Source: Ceratopteris richardii
Lineage: Eukaryota > Streptophyta > Polypodiopsida > Polypodiales > Pteridaceae
NCBI GenBank assembly: GCA_020310875.1
Contig: CM035441.1
Span: 91,234,495-91,298,494 of the forward strand
Length of the DNA: 64,000 nucleotides
Direction: 5' to 3'
The notes under the pieces were generated by a model, which had not been told where the DNA came from, ran no database searches, and saw only the letters and a list, made by a program, of their open reading frames with translations. Shown here one piece after another: positions 21,469 through 33,679 of this stretch (positions within the stretch are counted from its first letter, which is position 1; each line of letters starts with the position of its first letter). Position numbers and translations under genes: made by a program.

Positions 21469-22573
21469 CTACTGATCAAAGGCCTCTTCACCCTTCTTTG
21501 GTGCAAGGTAAGATCTTTTGGATAGGGCATCGCATTGACATTGTTGGCGTCCTGGACGATATGTGATGACAAAGTTGAATGTGGATAGAAAGGGCTTACT
21601 GGAATCAGGATGAACTAGAATTGGAGCAATGGTGAATGCTGATTTCAAGGTTTGAAAGGCTTTTTCTGCTACTTCGGTCCATGAGAATTTGGAGTTCCCT
21701 GTAAGCTTGGTAAGAGGAGTCACAATCTTGGAGTCATCTCTAATGAATATCCTGTAGAAATTGGAAAACCCTAGAAAACATTGTACATCTCCAACACAAA
21801 GGTGGTTGCCAATCAAGGATTGTCTCAATCTTCTTAGGGTCCATAAAAATTCCTTTAACAGATACAATGTACCCTAAAAATTCCACTTCTGTCTTATGGA
21901 GAGAGCACTTCAATAATTTTACATATAATCCTTTTTCTCTTAGTTTGTCTAGGACTATCTTTACATGACGTTCATGATCCTCTAGTTTTTTGGAGAATAT
22001 CAAGATATCATCAAGGTATATTACAATAGAATCATCTAAATATTCTCAAAAGATATCATTCATCATATGTTGGAAGACAGATGGAGCATTTTTCAGACCG
22101 AAGGGCATAACTAAATATTGAAAATAACCATACCTTGTTCGAAATGTTGTCTTCCATTCGTCTCCTTCTCTAATCCTGACAAGGTTGTAAGCTCCTTGAA
22201 GGTCAATCTTTGTGAATAATTTTGATTTTCCAAGGTTTTCCAAGAGCTTTGATATGAGTGGTAGAGGGTATCTATTCTTTATAGTGACTTTATTCTATCC
22301 ATGATAGTTTACACACATCCGGAGAGTCCCATTCTTCTTCTTTACAAATAAAATAGGAGTTCCTACTAGAGACTTTGAATGCTTGATAAACCCCTTTGCT
22401 AGATTCTCATCAATGTTCTTGCGTAGTTCTATAAGTTCCTCTGGGGATAGTCTGTAGATTGGTCCAAAGGGCGGTTGTGCTCCCTCTTGAAGTTCTATGG
22501 CACAATCATAAGGTCTATGCTTTGGAAGGATATCTACATTCTTCTTTTCAAAAACATCTTCAAAGCCTTGCAC
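21469..22573 (-). pseudogene. Chromovirus RT with RNase H deletion, copy 2
   Basis: 22295-22573: N-terminus ([34 protein letters not shown]). 22046-22243: [20 protein letters not shown], then a TGA. Next comes IYLDDILIFSKKLEDH, then [17 protein letters not shown]. 21469-21867: [17 protein letters not shown], joined directly to the [19 protein letters not shown] end of RNase H. The join at about 21593 removes the equivalent of 10510-10800. Confidence 0.87.
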
Positions 22574-22584
22574 TGATATGGTAG

Positions 22585-23000
22585 CTACAGTGGATCATCT
22601 TTCTTGGATTCTTGAGTTGGTATGGCATAGATCATATATGTAGGTTCCTTCCTTACTACATGTATGAAGGCTTTGGCTCTGACATATGTCACGTTCTTCT
22701 GGATATCTTGATGGGTGATTTTATTCTTTTCCCAATTAATGTCTAGATTATGCTTCTTTAACCAAGGTATTCCAATGATAACTAGATGTAATAGGCTCGA
22801 TATTACATTCAAACATATGTGGGATTCATGGTCACCAATCTGTACTCTTAATGGTGTGGTTTCCATGGTTATATTCCCAGATATTAGAGGTCGTCTATCT
22901 ACTACTTGAGCTACTATAGGTTTGTTCTTCTTAACCAATCCTTCATCGATGAAACATGAGGAGGCTCATGAATCTACTAGGGTTGTAAGGGAAAGGATCT
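22585..23000 (-). pseudogene. Chromovirus protease, copy 2
   Basis: TTLVDS, then TGA in place of the catalytic Gly codon, then SSCFIDEGLVKK. A long frame follows at 22585-22938 with DHESHICLNVISSLLHLVII and GIPWLKKHNLDINWEKNKI. No internal duplication, unlike copy 1. Confidence 0.78.
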
Positions 23001-23102
23001 TCTTGGGCATGATTAACTTGATATGTGCAAGACATGTTTCTATGGGTGTAGTTGGAATTATGAGACCCTTTCTTATATCATGGTCCGACTGCACGGTCTC
23101 CT

Positions 23103-24083
23103 TTACAACTGGACTTCCTTGTTTCCCTGCTCTACAAGGGTGACTGAGAGTCTGTAGTTTGTTCTCTTATTTGGACAATTAATTGGAATGTGTCTAGGGT
23201 TTCCACAATAGAGACATAACTTATTAGCTCTCCTTCTCCGTTTCTCTTCTGGTGTTAGAGGCTGAAACCTAGTTACATCTATTTGCATAGGTTCATGCAT
23301 AGGCTCATCTTTAGGAGTGGGACGGAAGGTTTTCCATTGGCGAGGTCTTCCTTCTACTTGTTTTTCTTGTTTCCTTTCAAAAATTTGGTTATCACATTGA
23401 ATAGCTTGCATGCTATATTCATTCAATGTTTTAACCTCTGGCATCGTGAGCAAAAGGTCTTTCACATCATCTCTTAAACCCCATCTTAATTGGCTTATGA
23501 AATAATCTTCATGCCAAGTGAGATCACATATCAACTGGCTAAATTCAGATGCATAGGTAGAGGTAGGGTGGTTACTTTGACGTAACTTCCAAAGTTTTGT
23601 TTCTGCTACTCGACTTGTGTCTGCATCCCCAAATGTGGAAGTCAGTTCTTGAAGAAACCTCGCATAGTCCTGGAGTACTACCATGTTCTTCTCCAAGATT
23701 GGGGCAAACCAAGATAATGCTTGGCCAAGAGCAAGGTTCCAATAAACCCGACCTTGGATGCCTCGTTAGGGTATCTATCAAGTTGCATACGGATATACAA
23801 TTTAACTTGCTGGAGAAATCCACAAAACTGTGCGATCCCCATCAAACTTTTTTGGCATGCAAATCTTGGGTTCCTTCAGAAATGATGTATTAGGCCATTG
23901 CTTCACTTGAATGCTCCCTTGATTTTCTTGAAGACTCCCGATTTGTTCTTGTCATTCTTGGAGCAGCACACCTACATGCATTGGATGTCCCCTCTTGACT
24001 TTTGTCTGTCGATGAGTTAGGTCTTTGACTTGTTGTTGGAGACTCTAAAGTGATGCTACAATCTGTTCATAAGCGTTCTCCAT
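23103..24083 (-). pseudogene. Chromovirus gag, copy 2
   Basis: 23103-23696 is one uninterrupted frame through capsid (FGDADTSRVAETKLWKLRQ, SEFSQLICDLTWHEDYFI) and the CLYCGNPRHIPINC knuckle, showing the frame that copy 1 has lost. The N-terminal part (to about 24083) is broken by stops. Confidence 0.85.
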
Positions 24084-24753
24084 GATGCCTGGTCTTGGAT
24101 AGAAGCTAGTCTTGCCAAAATGTCACAGGAGCACTAGATTGTGCTCTTTGACTTCACTAAACAAGATTTTGGAAATACAAGACATCCCACAACCCGGGAC
24201 CAATAGGTATGGAAAACTGGACAAGAGATGATACAGGAGATCCCACAACCTGGGATCATAAGTATGAGACAAGATATCTGGATTACAAGAACTCCCTTCT
24301 TAGAGATGAACTAGATACAAGAAAGAACTCAACAAGATCTCGTACTACGAGATTGCAAGAGGACAAGACAGGATGTTCAAGAACTAGACTAGACAAGACT
24401 GGAACAAGGAATAAGACAAGAATTGGAACTGGAACTTGGAGAGTACTTACTTGGTGGTCATGACTCCTTGAGCTCCCAAGACTGGTATTGGCAAGACTAA
24501 GAATGAATGTGTCTAACCCCTCCTTATATAGGTTTTCCAAGGGCGGTTACAAATTGATGATGTCATCGATGATATTATCAATTCAAAGCATGGTCTCTGG
24601 ATGTCAAAATCAAGCAAGAAGACAATCGTGCTTAGGGTTTTGGGATGTTTCGGACGCAATGGAAGCATTGGTTTCTCCGAATTTTGAACCAAACATGAGA
24701 TATAGGATTCACATGGAATCTGAGATTCAAGATGGTTTCCTTTGTCCATGACA

Positions 24754-24852
24754 ATATGTATGTGTGTGTACATGTGCAAGTATCTATATGTGTATGTATA
24801 TGTGTGTGTATGTCTATGTGTGAGTATCTATATGTGTATGTGTATGTGTATA
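24754..24852. repeat. Remaining TG array at the right edge of copy 2
   Basis: Matches 14085-14185, then stops abruptly at the LTR fragment starting 24853. Confidence 0.85.
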
Positions 24853-26102
24853 TGAGACAAAGATAGAGAAAGATTAGACAACATGTGTAAAGTGCTACAT
24901 AAGCCATTGATTACTCACACTATCAGATATACCAATGTTCAATGTACAATGTGGGAGCAAAACTCTCAACCACTCTATGTGAACAAAAATACATGAATGA
25001 GTGAATGTACAAATGTAACAAACATATTCAGATGAATGGACAAAAGTTTGAATATATATGAGATGTGTGACCTAATAGGTTGTAGAAGAGTGAATATGAG
25101 TGACAAAAAGAGGAAGGATCAGTCTGAAACTGATATCAGCAAACCCTCATCTGAACTTAGGCTATGGAAGACCCTAAGTCAGACACGTGTGTGAAAAGAT
25201 CACATACTTACAAAATTAGCAAAGAATGCTAACAAGTTTGCTGCCAAAAATCCTCAAACTCATATGAATATAGCTTCTCGAACACCTCATCCAAATATGC
25301 ATAAAGCATACATGTACTGATTCTCTTGTATCTATGTCGAATAGGACTCCTCCTGATATGGATGTCACTGCCTCCATAAACTCCAAGTAGTACATGTGTG
25401 CATAAAGAGAATGTGTACATGAATTATTAATATAAGATGCAAATCTTATGTTAACCACCATCCAATGTCTTTGAAGTAAACCGAAATCTTCATGTAGAAG
25501 ACAATCTTCAAATACATCATGTGAATGGCCGATCCACACCACCAAGCTGCTAATAGCTTCTCTATAAGCAAGAGTGTCAGCACACTCTTCTTCTCCAAGA
25601 AGAACTCCATAGCCGCTCCTCAACATGCTTCAACATAGCACTATGGCTGCCCCATGTGCTAAAAGCACTACCTCTATTGAGGTACCAAAGCTCTCCAAAG
25701 CTTGGTGTTGAAACTAGGTGAAGGATAAATAATGGTCCCCAAAGTGCTTCTTTTATAGTAGAGTCTCCATAGAAATAAAGCACTATCAAAAGCATAACAT
25801 AGTGATCGCTATCTCCAATAAAGCAAGATTGAAAAGCTTTGTCGCTTGTCTGTCATATGATTGTTCCAAAAGCATTCTTTTGCAAAAATTAGGATTTAAT
25901 AAGAAATCTAAAAGCTGCCGCCGACCTGCTGACGGTGGGATTCGAACAGTGGTCCTCATTTTGAGAGAGTTTTACTCCAACCAATGTGCCAACGCAGTTT
26001 TGATGTAGAAGGACTACTACAGAACTTGTATACATGCTGTGCTCTGTGAGCAAGATGGATCATCTTGACCAATCTTTGACCAATGGGACATTGTTTCCAA
26101 CA
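24853..26102 (-). repeat. Left (3') LTR of the LARD, truncated (1250 bp)
   Basis: Starts at GAGACAAAGATAGAG, directly joined to the duplicated TG array, and ends GTTTCCAACA. Confidence 0.85.
25900..25998 (-). ncRNA. tRNA-like segment with A and B boxes in the left LARD LTR
   Basis: On the minus strand, TGGCACATTGG (25981-25991) fits the Pol III A box at 10 of 11 positions. TGTTCGAATCC (25938-25948) fits the B box at 10 of 11. The spacing of about 32 nt is that of a tRNA. No convincing anticodon stem or acceptor pairing, so it is tRNA-derived or SINE-like rather than a working tRNA. Not independently transcribed as far as can be seen. Confidence 0.55.
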
Positions 26103-29100
26103 ATCCCCCCTGCAATGTCACAATGGTACAAACTGGACTGGATCTACAAACTTCATAAGCTTCAAGCTTGTACTCCCGAACTGACCTTCAAACCTTTTCT
26201 TCAAAAGTCTTCTTCAACATTGAATTTGACTTTTCTTCAAACTTCAAAAACTTGAACTTGCTGAATATGAACCATAATACTTGAGAAAATGGTACAAACT
26301 AGATATCCAATAGTGTACACATCAAGCAATCACTGCTTGACAACAAATGTAGCAAGTACTGACTCTTAACCTGCTATCTCCTATCTTCTCAAACCTGAAA
26401 ACATACACTAGGATCCACATATTTGCATTTACCTTACATAAGGTTTCTCAACGTACTTCAGCTATGTTATGTAAATACACTAAAAAAAATCAAGAACTGA
26501 ATCCTGGAACCTGTGATTGATAACTCACAACTTAGTGTATTATGAACACTGTTGGTTCATCTCTGATTGTACTTCAAGTCAAGTCAACTTAACTCAACTG
26601 AAATCAATTGAAATCAATTGAAATCAAGTGAAATCAACTCATGAGTCTCATCAAAAAGTCTATGATGTCATCATGTCTTCATCCGTAAATCCTTCATACC
26701 TCTTTCCTTAAGAATCTGGTATAGACATATATGTGTGCACTTCTCAAACATACCTTTCTAAAATATCAAATTTCTCTTCAATAGAATTCTGGAATCTTCT
26801 CCTGAACAGGAACACCTAACAGGAACTTTCTCCAGACATTCTGCTTCTTCCTTCTTCTTTCAAAGTTGGAACATAAAGAGAAACTGACAAAGGAAATATA
26901 GGAATACCTGAAATAGGAATAACTGTAGGTATGACTCTGCATTCTTTCACATATGGCTCAAAATAAGTCTTCATGTTTCATCACCCCTCTGGATGATTTA
27001 ACACTAGTATCCAGAATTCTTCAAAGTATATCAGACTTTATGAAATCTTGGACGTCCTTCTTCTTTCAATAAATCTGATCTTCAGTGATTTAGCATTGCT
27101 TCCTTAACATCAATACCTGTGTCTTGAGACAAAATATCTGAACCCTTTTATTAGCACGGAAGATGCTAATGGCTTTAACTGTTTACTTTTCAGCTTTCCA
27201 AAATCTAGAATAAGGTTAGTTGATCTATATAAAAACCTTTCTGAAAGCATTTAGGATTCATAATCTTCTGCAACATAACAAGTATTTTCTTCTATTTTTC
27301 GGCAACACAAATCAGATAGAATCTGAATCTTTGACTTACTTCTTCCAATACTAAGAACCTTATAAACAAATTATAGACAACTTACTCATGAATACTAAAG
27401 ATCTTCAAGATCATACAAGATCTATCTATCAAAATACATGTGTAGAATCTACTCTCATCAAACCTTCATGACTCAATGTTTCATTTTCTACTTGAATGTC
27501 TCCAAGTGTCCATGCTCTTTACAAAGTTGTAAAACTTTTCTTCAAACAAATCCCTCCCAAGAACCTGCAACTCCTACTTGAAACATAAGTGGCACCTTGA
27601 GAACTCCAAAAGCTGCAAGTTGATACTTCATATCTGCATATTCTACCCGGGTGAAATGTGATCGTACCTACTTGAATTTCTTTTGGCTAACTCCACTTTT
27701 CAATCAAGTGATAGGATTTGACAGAACATCTTTTTGAATACAAGCATGTATCCAAAAATCAAGACAAACACAAAAAGTAGATTCTCCATTGACTTGTACA
27801 AAAATCTGAATTTTCTAAAGTTTTTTGAAAATACTGAATATGAGGTAACCTTTCCAAACATCTGCAACTTGTCATATACCAAGTAGCTTTGTATTGACAC
27901 TCCAAGAATTCTTTGAGGGAACATATGAGCTCCCTGCTTAAAAAATCTTCAACTAAAACATAACTCATACACATATGAGTCATAACATATATCTGCTGCT
28001 TTTCTTTCTCTCAATACAATTCTTTGTCAAATCTACTAAATCATGACCAAGTATAATGCAAAACAAGAAACTACTTCTTCTTTAGACTATCTTCACACAA
28101 GATGTTCTCGTAGACTTGTCTTTGGGTGTAGAGGATAAAAGTAGGAAAAATATATGGAAAATATAAGAGAAAAGGAAGTCTTACTTTCCTTTTGGAAATG
28201 TTGCACTTTCTTCTTCTGCATCTTTCTTCCACCTGATGATGTCAACATCTTCAAACTTCTCTTCCATACCTTTTGTTTTCTTCATCTTGAAGTAGCAAAC
28301 ACTCTTGATTTCTTCAAATGAACTTTTTCTCTTCCTCTAGTGCTAAGAATAAGAGAAAAAACAAACATGGTATACAAATAGAAGTGAACATAGAATCATG
28401 TTTTATCATCTCCTCATATCCCTGAATCAAAATTCTGCTTCAAATGTCTGAAATGACTAAATTCACCAACCTTTTGTCTGAATGATGAATTACCTTTCTA
28501 GAATTACCTCTCTAGATCAAATTTTGTACATGGATATCCAACCGACTTACAAGATTGGCTGAAAACAAAACTGATATGCTCTCCATATTTGTCTTCTTAG
28601 ATGAACTTTCTTGCCATGAAAGAGATCTCTCAAAACTCTCTAGAAAAACCTCTAGATACCTATTTTGATGTAGCCTTTAACTTTCAAATAATGAAAGTGT
28701 ATAAAAGCACTCCTTGAATCCTTCAAATCTCTTCATAACTGCTCTTCCAAGATATAACCTGCAAAATGATAATCTGATAGTAGAAACTGATACCTATGAT
28801 TTGATGTTGATCTGATTCCTTCATCTTCTCCAAACCATTGTTCTTACTTGAATTTGAAGTAGTCTTTTCTTCATCAAGTCTTGGTCTTCAAACAATACTT
28901 TCTGTAAAGTATTTGGATACTCTTCCAAAATTATCTGGCTACTAATAGATCATCAACTTCATACTTCCACACTAATGAATAAACATGTAACAGAATTGTC
29001 TAATTCTCAAATCTCTACTCATCTAGATTAAGTGTGTATGTCAAATGTCAAATATTAGAAGATGCTCTTAAATCAGGTTGTAAACTTGGAAGTCTAGGAA

Positions 29101-29183
29101 CCTGGGAATCTGAGAGCCTGAATCAACTCTGATATCAAAACCCTAAAGCTCTGATACCAAAACCCTAGAGCTCTGATACCAAA
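26103..29183. other. Coding-free interior of the LARD
   Basis: AT-rich (CTTCAAA/TTCTTC-rich on the plus strand), with stops in all frames; the only small frames (for example 27700-27983 minus) have no recognisable domain. Positions 29125-29183 hold three tandem primer-binding-site-like units. Confidence 0.65.
29125..29183 (-). repeat. Triplicated primer-binding site (22-bp units)
   Basis: CTCTGATAYCAAAACCCTA(A/G)AG occurs twice in tandem, followed by CTCTGATACCAAA that abuts the LTR. Each contains the complement of TGGTATCAGAG. Confidence 0.75.
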
Positions 29184-30573
29184 TGTTTGAAATTTAGTAG
29201 GCCCATAACTAATGCCACATGTCCAAGGTTCCATAGGTCCAGCATATACAACATAGAATCTCGCAATCTTCCAATATTGACAAAACATGAACGTACCACA
29301 CTTAATCATATAAATGATGAGACAAAGATAAAGAAAGATTAGACAACATGTGTAAAGTTTTATGTAAGCCATTGCTTACTCACACTATCATATATACTAG
29401 TGTTCAATGTACAATGTGGGATCAAAACTCTCAACCACTCTATGTGAACAGAAATAGATGGATGAGTGGATGTACAAATGTAACAAACATATTCAGATGT
29501 ATGGACAAAAATCTGAATATGTATGAGATGTGTGACCTAATAGGTTGTAGAAGAGTGAATATGAGTGACACAAAGAGGAAGAGTCAATCTTAAACTGATA
29601 ATCAGCAAACCCTCATCAGAACTTAGGCTATGGAAGACCCTAAGTCAGACACGTGTGTGAAAAGATCACATACTTACAGGATTAGCAAAGAATGCTTACA
29701 AGTTTGCTGCCAAAAATCCTCAAACTCATATGAACATACCTTCTCAAACACCTCATCCAAATATGGATAAAGCATACATGTATTGATTCTCTTGTATCTA
29801 TGCCGAATAGGACTCCTCCTGATATGTATATCACTGCCTCCATAAACTCCAAGTAGTACCTGTGTGCATAAAGAGAATATGTACCTGAATTCTTAACATA
29901 AGATGCAAATCTTATGTTAACCACCATCCAATGTCTTTGAAGTAAACCGAAATCTTCATGTAGAAGAAAATCTTCAAATACATCATGTGAATGGCCAATC
30001 CACACCATCAAGCTGCTAATAGCTTCTCCATAAGCAAGAGTGTGAGCACACTCTTCTTCTCCAAGAAGAACTCCATAGCCGCTCCTCAACATGCTTCAAC
30101 ATAGCACCATGGCTGCCCCATGTGCTAAAAGCACTACCTCTATTGAGGTACCAAAGCTCTCCAAAGCTTAGAGTTGAAGCTAGGTGAAGGATAAATAATG
30201 TGTCCCCAAAGTGCTTCTTTTATAGTAGAGTCTCCATAAAAATAAAGCACTATCAAAAGCATAGCACAACGATCACTATCTCCAATAAAGCAAGATTGAA
30301 AAGCTCGGTCGCTCGTCCGTCATATGATTGTTCCAAAAGCATTCTTTTGCAAAAATCGGGATTTAATAAAAAATCTAAAAGCTGTCGCTATGCGATCTGT
30401 TGAAGGTGGGATTCGAACAGTGGTCGTGGTTTTGAGAGATTTTTACTCCAGCCAATGCGCCAACGTGCTTTTGATGTAGAAGGACTACTACAGAACTTGT
30501 ACGCATGCTGTGCTTTGTGAGCAAGATGGATCATCTTGACCAATCTTTGACCAATGGGACATTGTTTCCAACA
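29184..30573 (-). repeat. Right (5') LTR of the LARD, full (1390 bp)
   Basis: TGTTTGAAAT...CCAACA, adjacent to the primer-binding site. It contains the second copy of the tRNA-like segment. Confidence 0.8.
30380..30468 (-). ncRNA. tRNA-like segment in the right LARD LTR
   Basis: A box TGGCGCATTGG (30452-30462) and B box TGTTCGAATCC (30409-30419) on the minus strand, spacing as in the left LTR. Sequence between the boxes has drifted but both boxes are kept. Confidence 0.55.
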
Positions 30574-31190
30574 GTTTTAACCCTTTAGTTTCATTTAATT
30601 TGTACATAGGTGTGAAACCAAACCTTTGTCCAAAAATAAAAAGTGAAAAAGAAAAGGAAATAAAAATAAAAAAAGAAAATTGAGAAAATAAAAAGAGAAA
30701 AATAAAAAATAGAAACAAAAGATTGATTTCCAAATTTAGAAAAGAATAGAAAAAGAAGATTCCAAAAATTGAATAGATTAAAAGAGGAGCTTCTCTAACA
30801 ATAGAAAGGAGAAGGCTAGAAGATTCTGGGGTTCTAGAGAGGGGACCTACAGGAAAGCTATAAATAGGTGCCCAATGCCCATTTGGTTCCCCCCCTCGTT
30901 GGATTCTCTCAAGGTACGCTACTTTTCCTTTTCTTGTTCATTCACGCTTTACTTTCTTTTTCATGCTTTCATTAATATGATGGGGATACCTCGAGATGGA
31001 GGTGTTCTTCTCGTTAGTCATGCAGCTAGTCAACTTGTGAGTCTTTTTTCTCAATTGTATGTTTGTGGTTATCAGGTGAATGCATCTCCTCTATTGGGTT
31101 GCTTGATTTAAGTTGGAAAACACTTTGAGCCATTAGAGTTCTTTCACCATAGCAGAGGGGATTGGAGGCGGTCACAAGAGAGAGAGAGAG
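30574..31190 (+). promoter_or_regulatory. LTR-like remnant with A-rich tract and TATA box
   Basis: Poly-purine A-rich tract (30640-30780), GCTATAAATAGGTGCCC at about 30858-30874, then a CT-rich leader. Resembles the promoter half of a gypsy LTR. Boundaries are not determinable and no gene is seen. Confidence 0.35.
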
Positions 31191-31224
31191 TCTAGGAGGA
31201 AGGTTCACTAGCACAAGCCTTTCA

Positions 31225-31436
31225 AATACTTTTCATCTCTGTATTCGACCATTTTCCTCACCAAGCAATGGAAGATTGTAGAACGAACAGTGCTTTTTAG
31301 CATAATTGATGTACTAGACAGGAATAATGATGGCCTTCTGAGTGCCACCGAGCTCAATACGTTTATGACAATGATTGGTAGCCCGTTGTTTGATCAAGAA
31401 GTCCACAACATGTTCAACATGGTGCGGCTTCGTTAA
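31225..31436 (+). pseudogene. EF-hand-like exon remnant
   Basis: An open stretch of about 66 codons reads ...WKIVERTVLFS, then IIDVLDRNNDGLLSATEL, then NTFMTMIGSPLFDQEVHNMF, and stops at TAA 31434. The DRNNDGLLSATE loop has the EF-hand pattern Dx(N)xDGx(L)xxxE with hydrophobic flanks, so a Ca2+-binding helix-loop-helix is plausible. The start is limited by a TAG at about 31207, no ATG or splice sites are compelling, and a second EF-hand is not visible. The parent gene is unknown. Could be a chance match, but loop plus both helices argues against that. Confidence 0.4.
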
Positions 31437-31672
31437 GTTTTGACTGTTGCCATAGTTTTCAATAATTTTCTGAAGTTGGTGAACCCCCCTCATATAAGAA
31501 GCAAGTTCCCTATGTGCTTGCAATCCTTTTTAGCTTGGAAGATGCTCCATGATTACTCGTCTTACATGCAAGTAAGTCGGCTAGAGAGCTCAAAATCAAG
31601 AGAGGAGAAAACTTGCACTCTGCTTAATCTTAAAAGAGATCTGTTGATCTCCTCGTGTATGTGTTCATGCAC

Positions 31673-31949
<277 letters not shown>

Positions 31950-32048
31950 ACCTGTAGTGCATGTGCAACAGAAATTTGATTGTGTGGATGGTGGCTATGG
32001 CGGCGCTATAGTACATGCAGAGATGGTGATGATGATCGCTACAAAGAG

Positions 32049-32278
<230 letters not shown>

Positions 32279-32332
32279 ATAAAGATAGAATGGAGAAGAT
32301 GCAAATCGAGAAATGAAGACGGTGATAATGGG

Positions 32333-33175
<843 letters not shown>

Positions 33176-33177
33176 AC

Positions 33178-33648
33178 CAATTCATTGAATTAAGACAAGA
33201 AATGTTTAGCGTCAGATAATCAATTCATTGAATTAAGACAAGACGAAGATAGGCGAAAATCATCGGTGCAAGTCTCAACAGCGAGGAAATCTTGGAATCG
33301 AAAGAAGAGCAGACACAGAATCGATTTACCATTAGAGCAATGAGCAGGTCAGTAGAGGAACAAAGCATAGATATACAGAACAAGGCGAAAATCATCTGTG
33401 CAAGTCTCAACAGCGAGGAAATCTTGGAATCGAAAGAAGAGCAGACACAGAATCGATTTACCATTAGAGCAATGAGCAGGTCAGTAGAGGAACAAAGCAT
33501 AGATATACAGAACAAGGCGAAAATCATCGTTGCAAGTCTCAACAGCGAGGAAATCTTGGAATCGAAAGAAGAGCAGGCACAGAATCGATTTACCATTAGA
33601 GCAATGAGCAGGTCAGTAGAGGAGCATAGATATGAACAAGTATACAGA
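33178..33648. repeat. Three-copy 132-bp minisatellite with an open frame
   Basis: Units begin GCGAAAATCATC at 33253, 33385 and 33517 and are nearly identical. The period is a multiple of three, so a 44-residue unit (containing NSEEILESKEEQTQNRF) stays open on the plus strand at 33292-33675, and the minus strand is open too. A shorter direct repeat (AATTCATTGAATTAAGACAA) precedes it at about 33182 and 33220. No start context, homology or domain supports a gene. Confidence 0.85.
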
Positions 33649-33679
33649 ACAGATATGAACAAGTATACACAATAGATAG

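Larger units (their letters stand above)
19222..24753 (-). mobile_element. Ty3/gypsy chromovirus, copy 2, with both LTRs
   Basis: LTRs 19222-19913 (692 bp) and 24121-24753 (633 bp), the same unequal lengths as copy 1. A perfect ATATG target duplication flanks it (19217-19221 and 24754-24758). Same domain order on the minus strand. Its own lesions include a ~291-bp deletion across RNase H and a CGA-to-TGA stop just before the RT active site. Confidence 0.93.
16610..24852. repeat. Segmental duplication, copy 2 (8.2 kb)
   Basis: Counterpart of 5930-14185. The left edge lies where AT-rich sequence meets the TG array. The right edge ends at TATATG 24852, where a retrotransposon LTR that lacks its own 5' end begins. 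Confidence 0.93.
24853..30573 (-). mobile_element. Non-coding LTR retrotransposon (LARD-like), left LTR 5'-truncated
   Basis: Two LTRs with clear identity over about 1.25 kb: left 24853-26102, right 29184-30573 (TGTTTGAAAT...TTTCCAACA). The left copy lacks the first ~134 bp of the right one. The tract AATCCCCCC after the left LTR is a polypurine tract on the minus strand. CTCTGATACCAAA immediately before the right LTR is a Met-tRNA primer-binding site for minus-strand synthesis. The 3.1-kb interior (26103-29183) has no gag, pol or other recognisable protein, so it would depend on proteins from other elements. Confidence 0.8.

Noticed and set aside
25900..25998. Functional tRNA gene
   Set aside because: A and B boxes are present but the acceptor stem and anticodon arm do not pair convincingly, and the copy sits inside an LTR.
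24853..26102. Left LARD LTR as a complete LTR beginning TGAGACAAAG
   Set aside because: The right copy extends 134 bp further to a TG start that abuts the primer-binding site, so the left one is truncated.
33292..33675. 44-residue repeat protein as a real gene
   Set aside because: It exists only because the minisatellite period is a multiple of three; the opposite strand is equally open and no homology or signals are seen.
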